Origin: Qipengyuania qiaonensis
GTDB taxonomy: Bacteria; Pseudomonadota; Alphaproteobacteria; Sphingomonadales; Sphingomonadaceae
Reading direction: 5' to 3'
DNA length: 64,000 nt
Assembly: GCF_019711515.1 (NCBI RefSeq)
Contig: NZ_JAIGNO010000005.1
Location: 151,238 to 215,237 of the forward strand
Shown one piece after another: positions 43,759-53,112 of the stretch. The notes under the pieces are model-generated. The model was not told where the DNA came from, searched no databases, and saw nothing but the letters and a program-made list of their open reading frames with translations. Within the stretch, counting starts at the first letter, position 1. Every line of letters begins with the position of its first letter. The position numbers and the translations under genes were made by a program.

Positions 43759-44754
43759 TCACACGACCGTGAAACCGGCCCAGAAGGGATCCTTCCGGTC
43801 GATCCAGATCGTGTTAAGCCCGGTTGCGATGGCTGAGCCCTCGATCGTCGGAACGATGCCGGCAATATCGCCGACCTTGGTTCTTGCTTCGACACCACCG
43901 ATGAAGCGGCTTCCGATATAGCTTTCGTGCACAAAGCGCTGGCCGACACTCAGCCGCCCGCTGGCGACGAGATGTGCCATTCGGGCGGATGTGCCGGTGC
44001 CGCAAGGGCTACGATCGATCGCGCGTTCTCCATAGAAGACGGCGTTGCGCGCATCCGCGCCTTCGCTACTTGGCTTATCAGCCCACAATACGTGGGTCAC
44101 CCCGCGGATGTTCGGGTCATCGGGGTGAACAGGCTCATAGACCTCTTGCACCTTGGTTCGTATTGCACGGCTGAGTTCGACGATCCTCGCTGTTCCGAGG
44201 TCGTCCAGGCCGGTGTAGGCGCCTTGCGGCTCTATGATCGCGTAATAGTTGCCGCCATAGGCGACATCGATTGTCAGCGGCGAGAAACCCGGAACATCAA
44301 TTTCGATCCCGCGGGACGCAACATAGGACGCCACGTTGCGTATCCGCACCGAGTGCACACGCCCGTCGCGTAAATCATAGGTGATCCGGATTGTACCTGC
44401 CGGCACCTCGATCGTGAGTTCGCCTGGCACGCGCGGCTGAATCAGGCCGGCCTCCAGAGCGAAGGTGACGATACCGATCGTGCCGTGCCCGCACATCGGC
44501 AGGCAACCACTGGTTTCGATGAACAGAATTGCAGCGTCTGCATCGCCAGACGGCGGATAGAGGAACCCTCCCGACATCATGTCATGGCCCCGCGGCTCGA
44601 GACACAGACCCGTCCGGATCCAGTCGAACCGTTCGAGAAAATCAAGGCGCCGTTCGGCCATGGACGCGCCGTTGAGCAATGGTGCGCCGCTCAACACCAA
44701 TCGTACAGGGTTGCCTGCGGTGTGGCCATCGATGCAGGAAAAGCTGTGACGCAT
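43759..44754 (-). CDS. 4-hydroxyproline 2-epimerase (proline racemase family)
   Basis: A 331-residue proline racemase-fold enzyme starting MRHSFSCIDGHTAGNPVR. Both catalytic cysteines are present: Cys88 in MCGHGTIG and Cys251 in SPCGTGTSARM. Having Cys rather than Thr at the second position points to an epimerase instead of a trans-3-hydroxyproline dehydratase. It converts trans-4-hydroxy-L-proline to cis-4-hydroxy-D-proline. The gene lies 11 bases after the deaminase gene and before the oxidase, all on the reverse strand. Confidence 0.9.
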   Translation of the reverse strand: MRHSFSCIDGHTAGNPVRLVLSGAPLLNGASMAERRLDFLERFDWIRTGLCLEPRGHDMMSGGFLYPPSGDADAAILFIETSGCLPMCGHGTIGIVTFALEAGLIQPRVPGELTIEVPAGTIRITYDLRDGRVHSVRIRNVASYVASRGIEIDVPGFSPLTIDVAYGGNYYAIIEPQGAYTGLDDLGTARIVELSRAIRTKVQEVYEPVHPDDPNIRGVTHVLWADKPSSEGADARNAVFYGERAIDRSPCGTGTSARMAHLVASGRLSVGQRFVHESYIGSRFIGGVEARTKVGDIAGIVPTIEGSAIATGLNTIWIDRKDPFWAGFTVV

Positions 44755-44765
44755 TGAAGGTAAAC

Positions 44766-45689
44766 CTAGCTGGCGATCAACGCCTTGGCGCATGGGCGGG
44801 TACGTGCAGCCTCCTCGACCATCGCTACGACATCGGACCGGCGTTGTCCGGTCAGTGGGAGACGCGGCAAGCGCACCCGTTCCGAACCACGGCCCATGAT
44901 CTCCTCGGCTAGCTTGATAGACTGCACCAGATCATGTTCTGCATCCAGATGGAGAAGAGGCATGAACCAGCGATAGATTCGCCTTGCTTCCTCCAAATCG
45001 CCGCGATCGTAGGCCGCAATCAAGGCTACCGATTCCTGCGGGAAGGCGCTTGTCAGGCCCGACACCCAGCCCGAGGCCCCGAGCATCAAGCCTTCCAGTG
45101 CGACATCATCGAGGCCGGCCATCACCGAGAAACGATCTTCGAAGCGATTGAAGAGGTCCGTGAAGCGACGGGTGTCCGGCGCGCTTTCCTTGATAGCGAC
45201 CACGTTCTTGACCGGAAGCAGGGCTTCGAGCGTCTCAAAATCGACATTGACGCGGTAGGCTGGCGGATTGTTGTAAAGCATGACCGGGAGGGCGGTCGCT
45301 TCCGCCACGGCGCGAAAATGGGCGGCGAGTTCGGCAGTCGTTGGTACATACACCATCGCGGGCAGCACCATCAGCGCGTCCAGCCCAATCGCTTCAGCGT
45401 CACGCACATATGCGACAGCGTTACGGGTGGTGAACTCGGAAACGCCGGCGACCAGCGGCACGCGCCCGCCGACCGCTTCAACCCCGGCGCGGAGCACAGT
45501 CAGCTTTTCAGCTGCATCAAGGGAATTGTTTTCCCCGCATGTGCCAAGCAGGATCAGACCGTCAACGCCGTCTTCTACCAGTGCGCTGAGCACACGCTGG
45601 GTCGCGTCGATATCGATTGCTCCGTCAGCGCGAAACTGGGTCGTCGCAGCGGGGTATACGCCGCGCCACAGCTTTTTCCGGTCAGTCAC
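44766..45689 (-). CDS. Dihydrodipicolinate synthase family; probable 1-pyrroline-4-hydroxy-2-carboxylate deaminase
   Basis: A 307-residue (beta/alpha)8 lyase. The Schiff-base lysine is Lys167 (VVAIKESAPDTRRF), with Tyr139 in MLYNNPP. The GTCGENNSLDAAEK loop replaces the GTTGE loop of true DapA. Context with the epimerase, oxidase and semialdehyde dehydrogenase favours the hydroxyproline-pathway deaminase giving 2-oxoglutarate semialdehyde. The start is GTG at 45689, supported by AAAGGAG about 9 bases upstream. It is the first gene of the reverse-strand operon. Confidence 0.85.
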   Translation of the reverse strand: MTDRKKLWRGVYPAATTQFRADGAIDIDATQRVLSALVEDGVDGLILLGTCGENNSLDAAEKLTVLRAGVEAVGGRVPLVAGVSEFTTRNAVAYVRDAEAIGLDALMVLPAMVYVPTTAELAAHFRAVAEATALPVMLYNNPPAYRVNVDFETLEALLPVKNVVAIKESAPDTRRFTDLFNRFEDRFSVMAGLDDVALEGLMLGASGWVSGLTSAFPQESVALIAAYDRGDLEEARRIYRWFMPLLHLDAEHDLVQSIKLAEEIMGRGSERVRLPRLPLTGQRRSDVVAMVEEAARTRPCAKALIAS

Positions 45690-45710
45690 CAGGCATTCTC
45701 CTTTGTCAAA

Positions 45711-45731
45711 AATCGTATACGGTATATGATT
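45711..45731. promoter_or_regulatory. GTATAC-centred palindromic operator of the hydroxyproline genes
   Basis: The half-sites AATCGTATAC and GTATATGATT flank a central G, with one mismatch over 21 bp. It lies in the 123-base divergent region between the deaminase and aldehyde dehydrogenase genes. GntR-family regulators bind such TATAC palindromes, and hydroxyproline genes are known to use GntR-type control in some alphaproteobacteria. An 11-base identity is shared with the site at 55170. Confidence 0.65.
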
Positions 45732-45812
45732 GCGCTTGCCAACTGATTCTGTCTTTTCATCCCGGTGCTCAAGCCACCGCCATTGCAAACCCGCCAGCGA
45801 GGATCATTTCGA

Positions 45813-47243
45813 ATGAAGCTATCCCACTTGATCGATGGCAAATGGATTGAAGCGGATGCGCGCTTCGCCAGCATCAATCCGTCGAACACGGACGAAATCG
45901 TCGCCACCTATCCCGATAGCGGTTCAGAGGAGATCGATGCGGCAGTGACAGCTGCGCGCCGTGCCTTTGGCGATTGGTCGTCCGGATCGCCCGAGGCGCG
46001 TTCGGACCTCCTTGATCGCATAGGTACGAGGATAATGGCCGACGCGCAGCAGCTCGGCGAGCTGCTGGCGCGCGAGGAAGGCAAGACCAGGGCCGAGGCC
46101 ACCGGCGAGGTTATGCGGGCCGCACGTATATTCAAGTATTTTGCCGGCGAGGCTCTGCGACGCCATGGCCGTACGCTCGAGTCGACGCGGCCGCATCTGG
46201 ATGTCGAGGTCTGGCGGGAGGCCCTCGGAGTCGTAGGGCTGATTACGCCCTGGAATTTTCCGATCGCGATCCCCGCGTGGAAGGTCGCCCCCGCGCTTGC
46301 GTTCGGCAATACCGTGGTTTTGAAGCCCGCTGAAAGCACTCCGGCAGTAGCGCATGCGCTGGCAGTCATCATTGAGAAATGCGGCGCACCGGCGGGCGTC
46401 TTCAATCTTGTGTTCGGCCATGGCGATGCCGGTGCCGCACTAGTGGATCATCCACAGGTCGACGCAATCTCGTTCACCGGCTCACGGGGCGTGGGCGAAA
46501 AGGTCGGGACGGCTGCGATGGCGCGCGGCGCCCGGGTCCAACTCGAAATGGGTGGCAAAAACCCGCTTGTGGTTCTTGCCGATGCCGATCTCGAGCGTGC
46601 CGTGGCGGTCGCCCTGGATGGCGGCTTCTTTCAGACCGGGCAGCGCTGCACCGCTTCGAGCCGGGTTATCGTAGAGGATGCAGTCCACGACCGGTTCGTC
46701 GAAGCTCTTGTCGAACGTGCTGCTGCACTGAAGGTTGGCAACGCTCTGGATTCCGGGACGCAGATCGGGCCAGCATCAAGTGAACGGCAGCTGGAACAGA
46801 ATCTGCAATATATTGATGTCGCCACGGCGCAAGGCGGCAGGCTTGCAACTGGCGGTGATCGCCTAAGCCTCGACACGCCGGGTTACTTTATCAGTCCTGC
46901 CATAATCGCAGAGACGACCCCGGATATGCGCATAAATCTGGAGGAGGTCTTTGGGCCGATCGTCTCGACAGTCCGCGTGAAAGACTATGACGAGGCGCTT
47001 GCAGTCGCAAACTCGGGTGAATTCGGTTTGTCTGCCGGCATCGTCACCAAGAGCCTCGCGCATGCGCGGGACTTTCGTCGCAACGTCCGTGCCGGCATGG
47101 TAATGGTGAATCTACCAACTGCTGGTGTGGATTATCATGTACCTTTCGGCGGCACCCGTAGCTCCAGTTACGGCTTGCGCGAGCAAGGATATGCCGCCGT
47201 TGAATTCTATACTCAGATGAAGACCGTGTACGTGGGCGACTAG
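45813..47243 (+). CDS. Aldehyde dehydrogenase, probable 2-oxoglutarate semialdehyde dehydrogenase
   Basis: A 476-residue NAD(P)-dependent aldehyde dehydrogenase. Catalytic residues are Cys279 (GQRCTASSR), Glu245 (LEMGGKNP) and Asn148 (TPWNFP). The C-terminal substrate region has PTAGVDYHVPFGG, common in 2-oxoglutarate semialdehyde dehydrogenases. It would complete hydroxyproline breakdown to 2-oxoglutarate. ATG 45813 has GAGG about 9 bases before it. It is divergent from the other three pathway genes across the palindromic operator. Confidence 0.88.
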   Translation: MKLSHLIDGKWIEADARFASINPSNTDEIVATYPDSGSEEIDAAVTAARRAFGDWSSGSPEARSDLLDRIGTRIMADAQQLGELLAREEGKTRAEATGEVMRAARIFKYFAGEALRRHGRTLESTRPHLDVEVWREALGVVGLITPWNFPIAIPAWKVAPALAFGNTVVLKPAESTPAVAHALAVIIEKCGAPAGVFNLVFGHGDAGAALVDHPQVDAISFTGSRGVGEKVGTAAMARGARVQLEMGGKNPLVVLADADLERAVAVALDGGFFQTGQRCTASSRVIVEDAVHDRFVEALVERAAALKVGNALDSGTQIGPASSERQLEQNLQYIDVATAQGGRLATGGDRLSLDTPGYFISPAIIAETTPDMRINLEEVFGPIVSTVRVKDYDEALAVANSGEFGLSAGIVTKSLAHARDFRRNVRAGMVMVNLPTAGVDYHVPFGGTRSSSYGLREQGYAAVEFYTQMKTVYVGD

Positions 47244-47414
47244 GCTGCGATTCCGGTCGGGTTCCTGAATCTGAGTGTCCGGGATGCAGCGGGTCTGCGC
47301 TTGGGCAGGATACCATTGAAGGTCGCGCTGGTTTCTCCGACCCGACGCGGTTGCACAATCACGCCGCGTGTCTGTTGGCGTCGAGTACAATCGTGCTTAT
47401 GCGGGCGAAAATGC

Positions 47415-47972
47415 TCAATCGCTGAAACTGGTATAGCCAAGGGCGCGCATTGCTGCTGCGAAGATTTCATCCCGCCACGCTTCGTCGAGCCCAACTCGTC
47501 CGGCGATCCTGATCGCGAAGTTCGCGCCAGCCATAGCGGTGAACGCTCGCGCCATTCGATCCATATCTGGCGCGGCCACATTGACGCCGAGCGCCTGGAT
47601 CAGTTCTATGCCCGATGCCCCGATCCGGTCGTCCGCTGGCTCGCGCGCCATGTAATGGCCGAATTCCGCCATGCCGGGGAACCGGAGTGCTTCCTCCAGA
47701 ACCGCTCCGATCATCGCGCGATCGCGTTCTATGCCCAGCGGGAAATCAAGCAGCATGGCGGTTCGCTGCCGTGTGCGGGATACATGCGTGTCGACGACGG
47801 CCTCGTAGAGCGCCTTTTTACTCGGGTAATAGTGAAGCAGGCCCGCCTTGGAATAACCCAGTGCATCGGCAATCTGTTGAAGGGAAGTGCGCCCGAAGCC
47901 CTGATGGGCGAACAGGCCAGCCGCACAATCAATGATTTCCTCGTCGATCTCCGATCTGCTCTGTCTAGCCAT
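47415..47972 (-). CDS. TetR-family transcription repressor
   Basis: A 185-residue regulator. The N-terminal helix-turn-helix reads ARQSRSEIDEEIIDCAAGLFAHQGFGRTSLQQIADALGYSKAGLLHYYPSKKALYEAV in consecutive parts, a standard TetR_N domain. The ligand domain (about 70-185) is unlike any I recognise. It is divergent from the ABC transporter gene, and a 21-bp palindrome plus a half-site lies between them. The simplest model is autorepression together with repression of the transporter. Confidence 0.9.
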   Translation of the reverse strand: MARQSRSEIDEEIIDCAAGLFAHQGFGRTSLQQIADALGYSKAGLLHYYPSKKALYEAVVDTHVSRTRQRTAMLLDFPLGIERDRAMIGAVLEEALRFPGMAEFGHYMAREPADDRIGASGIELIQALGVNVAAPDMDRMARAFTAMAGANFAIRIAGRVGLDEAWRDEIFAAAMRALGYTSFSD

Positions 47973-48042
47973 TGCATGCCCTTCGCGCCCGATCCTTCCT
48001 ATAGCCCATCATCCCCATTCTGACAGAACAGAAAACACTTGA

Positions 48043-48075
48043 TACCGACCAAATTGGTCGGTAACCGACCAATTT
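48043..48075. promoter_or_regulatory. TetR operator with extra half-site
   Basis: The half-sites TACCGACCAA and TTGGTCGGTA around one A form a perfect 21-bp palindrome (48043-48063). A further ACCGACCAATTT half-site follows at 48064-48075. The pair lies between tetR and the ABC transporter gene, about 70 bases before the tetR start. Confidence 0.8.
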
Positions 48076-48190
48076 AGAATGAGGCCTGTAGCTGGTTGTC
48101 GCCACGAGAGGGCTGATGATGGCCTTCTTTGGTGTACGATTTTTAGCGGTTCACGCCTCGGAGCACTGAAATTCGAAGCGGAGGCAGCCC

Positions 48191-49084
48191 GTGTTGCAAT
48201 TGAATGGTGTCGAGCATGTGTATCCCAACGGCACCCGCGCGCTTGACGGCGTGACTATGTCGATTGGCAAGGGCATGTTTGGGCTGCTTGGTCCCAATGG
48301 CGCGGGCAAGTCTTCGCTGATGCGAACAATTGCGACACTGCAGACGCCAACGGCCGGCACGATACACTTCGGCGATATCGACGTGCTGGCTGAGCCGACC
48401 CGGTTGCGCTCGACTCTCGGGTATCTACCGCAGGACTTCGGGGTCTATCCGCGCGTGTCAGCCTATGACCTTCTTGACCATATGGTGTCGTTGAAGGGCA
48501 TCACTGCTTCGGGCGAGCGCAAGGCGACGGTCGAGACGCTGCTCAACCAGGTCAATTTGTGGAATGTCCGCAACAAGGCGGTGGCCGGTTTTTCGGGTGG
48601 CATGCGCCAGCGCTTCGGCATCGCCCAAGCGCTGATCGGCAATCCCGAACTTATCATTGTGGACGAGCCGACTGCCGGCCTCGACCCGGAAGAGCGAAAC
48701 CGCTTCTACAACCTGCTGGTCGAGATTGGTGAGAATGTTGTCATCATCCTGTCGACCCATATTGTTGAGGACGTCGCTGATCTGTGCCCGCGCATGGCGG
48801 TGCTGGCGGCCGGGCGCATCGAGCTGGAAGGCGCTCCGAGCGAACTGATCCAGCGCAGCCGCGGGACGATCTGGGCCAAGACGATCGAGCGTGATCAGCT
48901 GGACGACGTGCGCAGCAATCATGAAGTGATCTCTACCCGACTGCTGGCCGGACGCACGATTGTGCACGTCCTTTCCGAACTGGACCCCGGCAACGGCTTC
49001 GCGCTGGTGGAGGGGGGGCTGGAAGACGTTTATATGTCGACGCTAGCGCATACGCGCCGCCCTGCCGCCGCCAAAGCCGCATAA
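48191..49084 (+). CDS. ABC transporter ATP-binding protein
   Basis: A 297-residue ATPase. Walker A is GPNGAGKSS (34-42), the signature is FSGGMRQRFGIAQAL, and Walker B is LIIVDEPTAGLDP, with the switch His in STHIVEDV. A C-terminal extension of about 85 residues follows the nucleotide domain. The start is GTG at 48191 with GGAGG 7 bases before it. It pairs with the permease-peptidase 11 bases downstream. Confidence 0.93.
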   Translation: MLQLNGVEHVYPNGTRALDGVTMSIGKGMFGLLGPNGAGKSSLMRTIATLQTPTAGTIHFGDIDVLAEPTRLRSTLGYLPQDFGVYPRVSAYDLLDHMVSLKGITASGERKATVETLLNQVNLWNVRNKAVAGFSGGMRQRFGIAQALIGNPELIIVDEPTAGLDPEERNRFYNLLVEIGENVVIILSTHIVEDVADLCPRMAVLAAGRIELEGAPSELIQRSRGTIWAKTIERDQLDDVRSNHEVISTRLLAGRTIVHVLSELDPGNGFALVEGGLEDVYMSTLAHTRRPAAAKAA

Positions 49085-49095
49085 GGAACGCGCCG

Positions 49096-52000
49096 ATGTT
49101 CGCCACCATCGCGCGCTTCGAGCTGCGCTATCAGCTCCGCAATCCTGTCTTCTGGGTCGCGGCCATCATGTTCTTCCTGCTGACGTTCGCATTGACGACG
49201 GCGCCCGCGATCCGTCTGGGCAGCGGCGGCAGCATTCACACCAACGCGCCGACCGCGGTCGCGCAGGTGCAGCTGATGATGTCGCTGTTCTTCATGTTCG
49301 TGACCACGGCGTTCGTCGGGAATGTGGTGGTGCGCGACGACGAGACCGGGTTCGGGCAGATCATCCGGTCGACCAAGGTCGGCAAGATGCCGTACATGTT
49401 CGGCCGCTTTACCGGCGCGTTCCTGGGCGCGGCGATCGCGTTCCTGGCAGTGCCGCTGGCGCTGTGGATCGGCACATTCATGCCGTGGGTCGACATCGAG
49501 AATCTCGGCCCCAACCGGCTGCAGGATTATGCGTTCGGCTATTTCGTCCTGGCGCTGCCGAATATCCTGATGACGTCGGCGATCTTCTTCGCCATCGCCA
49601 GTTGGACCCGTTCGGTCACCTACAGCTATCTGATGGTGATCGTGTTCATGTTTTTGTATTTCGCGGTCACCTCGATGCTGCAAAAGCTGCCGGACCTTAC
49701 CTTCGCGGCCTATCTCGAGCCGTTCGGAAGCGTCGCGTACGGTATCACCACAAGATATCTGACGCCCATCCAGTCCAACACGCAGGCGGTCGAGCTGACT
49801 CAATTACTGCTGGGCAACCGCTTGCTGTGGATCGGTATTTCGACGGCGATCGTACTGCTGGTGGTCTGGCGTTTCCGTTTCGCCGCACGCGGCGCGACCG
49901 CGCGCAGTGCGAAGCGTCAGGCAGCGCGTGAAAAGCGGCTTGCCGCTGTGCAGCCCATGCTGGTCGATCGCCTGCCGGACAGTGTGCCCGGACGCGGTGT
50001 GTGGCATCAGTTGTGGACCCGCACCCGGCTCGAAATGAAGCTGATCTTCAAGAGCCCGGCTTTCTGGGTGCTGGCGATCGTGGGCTCGATCAACCTCATC
50101 CTGACGCTCAATCTCGCCAAGCTGTTCTACGGGATTCCGATCTGGCCGCGCACCTTCGCGATCGTCGATGTGGTGACTGCGACGTCCGCGACAATCACTC
50201 TGCTGATCGCGATCTATTTCTCGGGCGAAGTCGTATGGCGCGAGCGCGAGCGCCGCTTCGGCGAGATCATCGACGCCACCCCGCCACCCAACTGGGTCTT
50301 CCTGGTGTCCAAGCTTGCCGGCGTCGTCGGCGTGCTGCTGGTGCTCAGCGTTTTCGTGGTGATGTTGGAATCGATCCTGTTCCAGTTCATGCGCGGGGTC
50401 ACCGATATCGAGCTTGGCAACTGGCTGGCATGGTTCGTCGTGCCCAGCGCATTCTATGTGATTCAGCTTTCGATCCTGTCGGTCGTGGTTCAGGCGATCA
50501 GCCCGAACAAGTTCGTGGGCTGGGGCATCATGGTGCTCTATCTGGTCACGACCGTCGTTTTCTCCAGTCTCGGTCTCAACCATCCGTTGTTCAACTACGC
50601 CGACGTGCGGATGCCGCTTTCGGATATGAACGGCGCGAATTACGGCAGCGAGGCCGGCTGGTGGCTGCGCATCTATTGGCTGGCATTTGCGCTGGTTCTG
50701 GCGGTGATCGGCCATCTGATGTGGCGGCGCGGAACGGCGGTGACATTGAAAGGGCAATGGCGGACCCTGCCGTCGCGGCTACGTGGCGCGCCGTTGGTCG
50801 CTCTGGCGGGCGCGCTGTTGCTCACCGTGGGGCTTGGCGGGTTCATCTATTACAATACCGCCGTGCTGAACGCCTATCCTAATGAGGACAGGTTTAATCG
50901 CCAACTCGCCGCCTATGAGAAGAGATACGGGAAGTATATCGATCTGCCGCAGCCTAAGCTGAGGGATGTCAAGCTGAAGGTCGACCTGTTTCCTTCGCGC
51001 AACGAGATGCAGGTCAACGGAACCTATCGTTTTGTGAATGAGACAGGCGCGCCGATCGAAACCCTGCATTTCCGTATGGCGCCAGGCATCGGTCTGCCGT
51101 TGCGTGACGTAACGGTCTCCGGTGCGGCGCTCATCGAGGCGGACGGACAGAACCATCATCGAATCTTCCGCTTCAACCAGCCGTTGCAGCCGGGCGCGAG
51201 CGGGACGGTGTCCTTTGTTACCGGTGTCGAGCGGCGCGGCTTTGCGGCGCTGCCGCCCGATCCGCAACTGTACGAGATCGATGTGCAGCCGGCCACGAAC
51301 GGCGCTTATGTGACCAACTTTCAGATCATGCCTTTGCTCGGGATGGATCGCACCAACCTGCTCTCGAACAAGAAGGAGCGCGAGAAGTTTGGCCTTGCAC
51401 CGGCTCCGGAAATGCCAAAGCTGGAAGATGCGTCGGCGCAGGCGAAGAACTATGTCGGCTTCGACCGGATCAATTCGGATATCACGGTGACAACCGATGC
51501 GGACCAGACGCTGATCGCGACCGGTGAACGGGTTTCCGATACCGTTGCAAATGGCCGCCGCACCGCCCGCTTTGTGGCGCCGATTCCGTCGATCGCCTTC
51601 GTGACCATCCAGTCGGCACGCTACAATGTGAAGACGATGGATTCCGATGGCGTCGAGCTGCAGGTCTATTACCATCCGGAGCATTCCAAGAATATCGACC
51701 GGATGCTGCGGGCAATGGACGACTCGCTCGATTATTTCCGCGCGAGTTTCGGGCCGTATCAATATCCCTATGCCCGGATCATCGAGCGGCCAGGCTATGG
51801 CGGCGGCGCCAATTCCGCACCGGGAACGATCGGCTATTCGGAAACCGTCGGCTTTATCATGGATCTGAGCGATCCCAAGCGGCTCGACTTTCTGTCCTAT
51901 GTCACGGCGCACGAACTGGCCCACCAATATTGGTTCCACCAGGTCATGCCCGCCGACATGGAGGGCGCAGAGGTACTGACCGAAAGCCTGGCGCAATATT

Positions 52001-52707
52001 CGGCGCTGATGGTGATGAAGAAGCGCTTCGGCGAGGCGCAGGTGCGCCAGTTCCTGAAATATGAGCTCGACCAGTATCTTCAGGGGCGCCGGATGGAGTC
52101 GGACGGGGAAAAGCCGCTCGCCCGGACGCGCAACCGTGGATACATCCACTATCAGAAGGGCTCCATCGTGATGTATCTGCTCCAGGAACGCCTGGGCGAG
52201 GATCGTGTGAACGCCATGCTGCGTCAGCTGCTCGATCGCTATCGCTTCAAGCCCGCGCCTTATGCACGGTCGAGCGATCTGGTCGATGGCTTCCTGTCGC
52301 TCGCCCGTAATCCGCAGGAACGGCTGCTGGTGCTCGATCAATTCTATCGCATCACCCTGTATGACCTAAAGACGAGGGACGCGACCGTGAGGCGCCTTCC
52401 GGACGGCAACTTTGAGACGGTGATGACGATAGAAGCATCCAAGATATATGCAGATGCCAAGGGCAATGAAACGAATGCGAGCTTTGACCAGCCGGTTGAC
52501 GTCGGCGTGTACATGGCGCAGCCGAGCGATGCCGGCTTCGATCAGGAAGATGTCTTGTCTATCCAGCGCACGCCGATCCGTTCTGGCGAGCAGAAGGTGC
52601 GGATCGTCAGCGAGCGCAAGCCGGTCTATGCAGGCATTGATCCCTTTATTCGCTATATCGACCGCAACACGACCGACAATGTCGTGGCAGTTACGGACAC
52701 GGATTGA
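49096..52707 (+). CDS. ABC-2 type permease fused to M1-family aminopeptidase
   Basis: A 1203-residue protein. The first half has two ABC-2-type membrane blocks (about 1-260 and 310-600, the latter starting TRTRLEMKLIFKSPAFWVLAIV). The second half is an M1 peptidase facing the periplasm. Its zinc site is His939-Glu940-x-x-His943 (TAHELAHQYW), with the third ligand Glu963 in VLTESLAQY, 19 residues after the second His. The family is known but poorly characterised. The coupled ATPase and TetR operator suggest inducible export, sensing or peptide processing. Confidence 0.9.
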   Translation: MFATIARFELRYQLRNPVFWVAAIMFFLLTFALTTAPAIRLGSGGSIHTNAPTAVAQVQLMMSLFFMFVTTAFVGNVVVRDDETGFGQIIRSTKVGKMPYMFGRFTGAFLGAAIAFLAVPLALWIGTFMPWVDIENLGPNRLQDYAFGYFVLALPNILMTSAIFFAIASWTRSVTYSYLMVIVFMFLYFAVTSMLQKLPDLTFAAYLEPFGSVAYGITTRYLTPIQSNTQAVELTQLLLGNRLLWIGISTAIVLLVVWRFRFAARGATARSAKRQAAREKRLAAVQPMLVDRLPDSVPGRGVWHQLWTRTRLEMKLIFKSPAFWVLAIVGSINLILTLNLAKLFYGIPIWPRTFAIVDVVTATSATITLLIAIYFSGEVVWRERERRFGEIIDATPPPNWVFLVSKLAGVVGVLLVLSVFVVMLESILFQFMRGVTDIELGNWLAWFVVPSAFYVIQLSILSVVVQAISPNKFVGWGIMVLYLVTTVVFSSLGLNHPLFNYADVRMPLSDMNGANYGSEAGWWLRIYWLAFALVLAVIGHLMWRRGTAVTLKGQWRTLPSRLRGAPLVALAGALLLTVGLGGFIYYNTAVLNAYPNEDRFNRQLAAYEKRYGKYIDLPQPKLRDVKLKVDLFPSRNEMQVNGTYRFVNETGAPIETLHFRMAPGIGLPLRDVTVSGAALIEADGQNHHRIFRFNQPLQPGASGTVSFVTGVERRGFAALPPDPQLYEIDVQPATNGAYVTNFQIMPLLGMDRTNLLSNKKEREKFGLAPAPEMPKLEDASAQAKNYVGFDRINSDITVTTDADQTLIATGERVSDTVANGRRTARFVAPIPSIAFVTIQSARYNVKTMDSDGVELQVYYHPEHSKNIDRMLRAMDDSLDYFRASFGPYQYPYARIIERPGYGGGANSAPGTIGYSETVGFIMDLSDPKRLDFLSYVTAHELAHQYWFHQVMPADMEGAEVLTESLAQYSALMVMKKRFGEAQVRQFLKYELDQYLQGRRMESDGEKPLARTRNRGYIHYQKGSIVMYLLQERLGEDRVNAMLRQLLDRYRFKPAPYARSSDLVDGFLSLARNPQERLLVLDQFYRITLYDLKTRDATVRRLPDGNFETVMTIEASKIYADAKGNETNASFDQPVDVGVYMAQPSDAGFDQEDVLSIQRTPIRSGEQKVRIVSERKPVYAGIDPFIRYIDRNTTDNVVAVTDTD

Positions 52708-53112
52708 CGCCATAGAAAATCAAGGGCTTTGGCGGTGTCTGATCACGAGATCGCCCCGCCAAAGCGTCGGATTTGCGAAACTGAGCGCCGACCGCGAAAT
52801 GTAGCCCATGTCATGAGAAGAGAGCTGCAAGGCCTCAATGAAACTGTGAGCTGACAGGAAATTTGCAACCCAGCTGCGGGTTCTCCGGCCGCGTTATCGC
52901 GATAGGGGCGCGGTGAACCGGGCGACCGTAATTGCAGATACCGACGTCCCGATCACTGCGGGCGCGATGATCGTCCGTAGGATGGAGCCAGGCTGGGCCT
53001 GAGCAAGGAGGCCACGGGGTGAAGATTGCGACGTCGGGATCGGGCCAGGATAGGCCGCCTCGGCCGCGGTCAGGCCTTGCCAACGCAGTACAGCATTATC
53101 GGAGCGATCTCA
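52708..53112. other. Hairpin and unrecognised frame fragment between M1 fusion and lrp
   Basis: A 10-bp inverted repeat (GCTTTGGCGG with CCGCCAAAGC, 20-base loop) at 52726-52765 may end the transporter transcript, though no T-run follows. On the reverse strand a frame without a start codon (about 53090 down to 52903) reads VLRWQGLTAAEAAYPG, then GSILRTIIAPAVIGTSVSAI. It looks protein-like but matches nothing I know. It may be a gene relic. Confidence 0.35.

Noticed and set aside
50779..52341. 520-residue antisense frame opposite the M1 peptidase
   Set aside because: It is compositionally biased and wholly inside the permease-peptidase gene, which has clear motifs.
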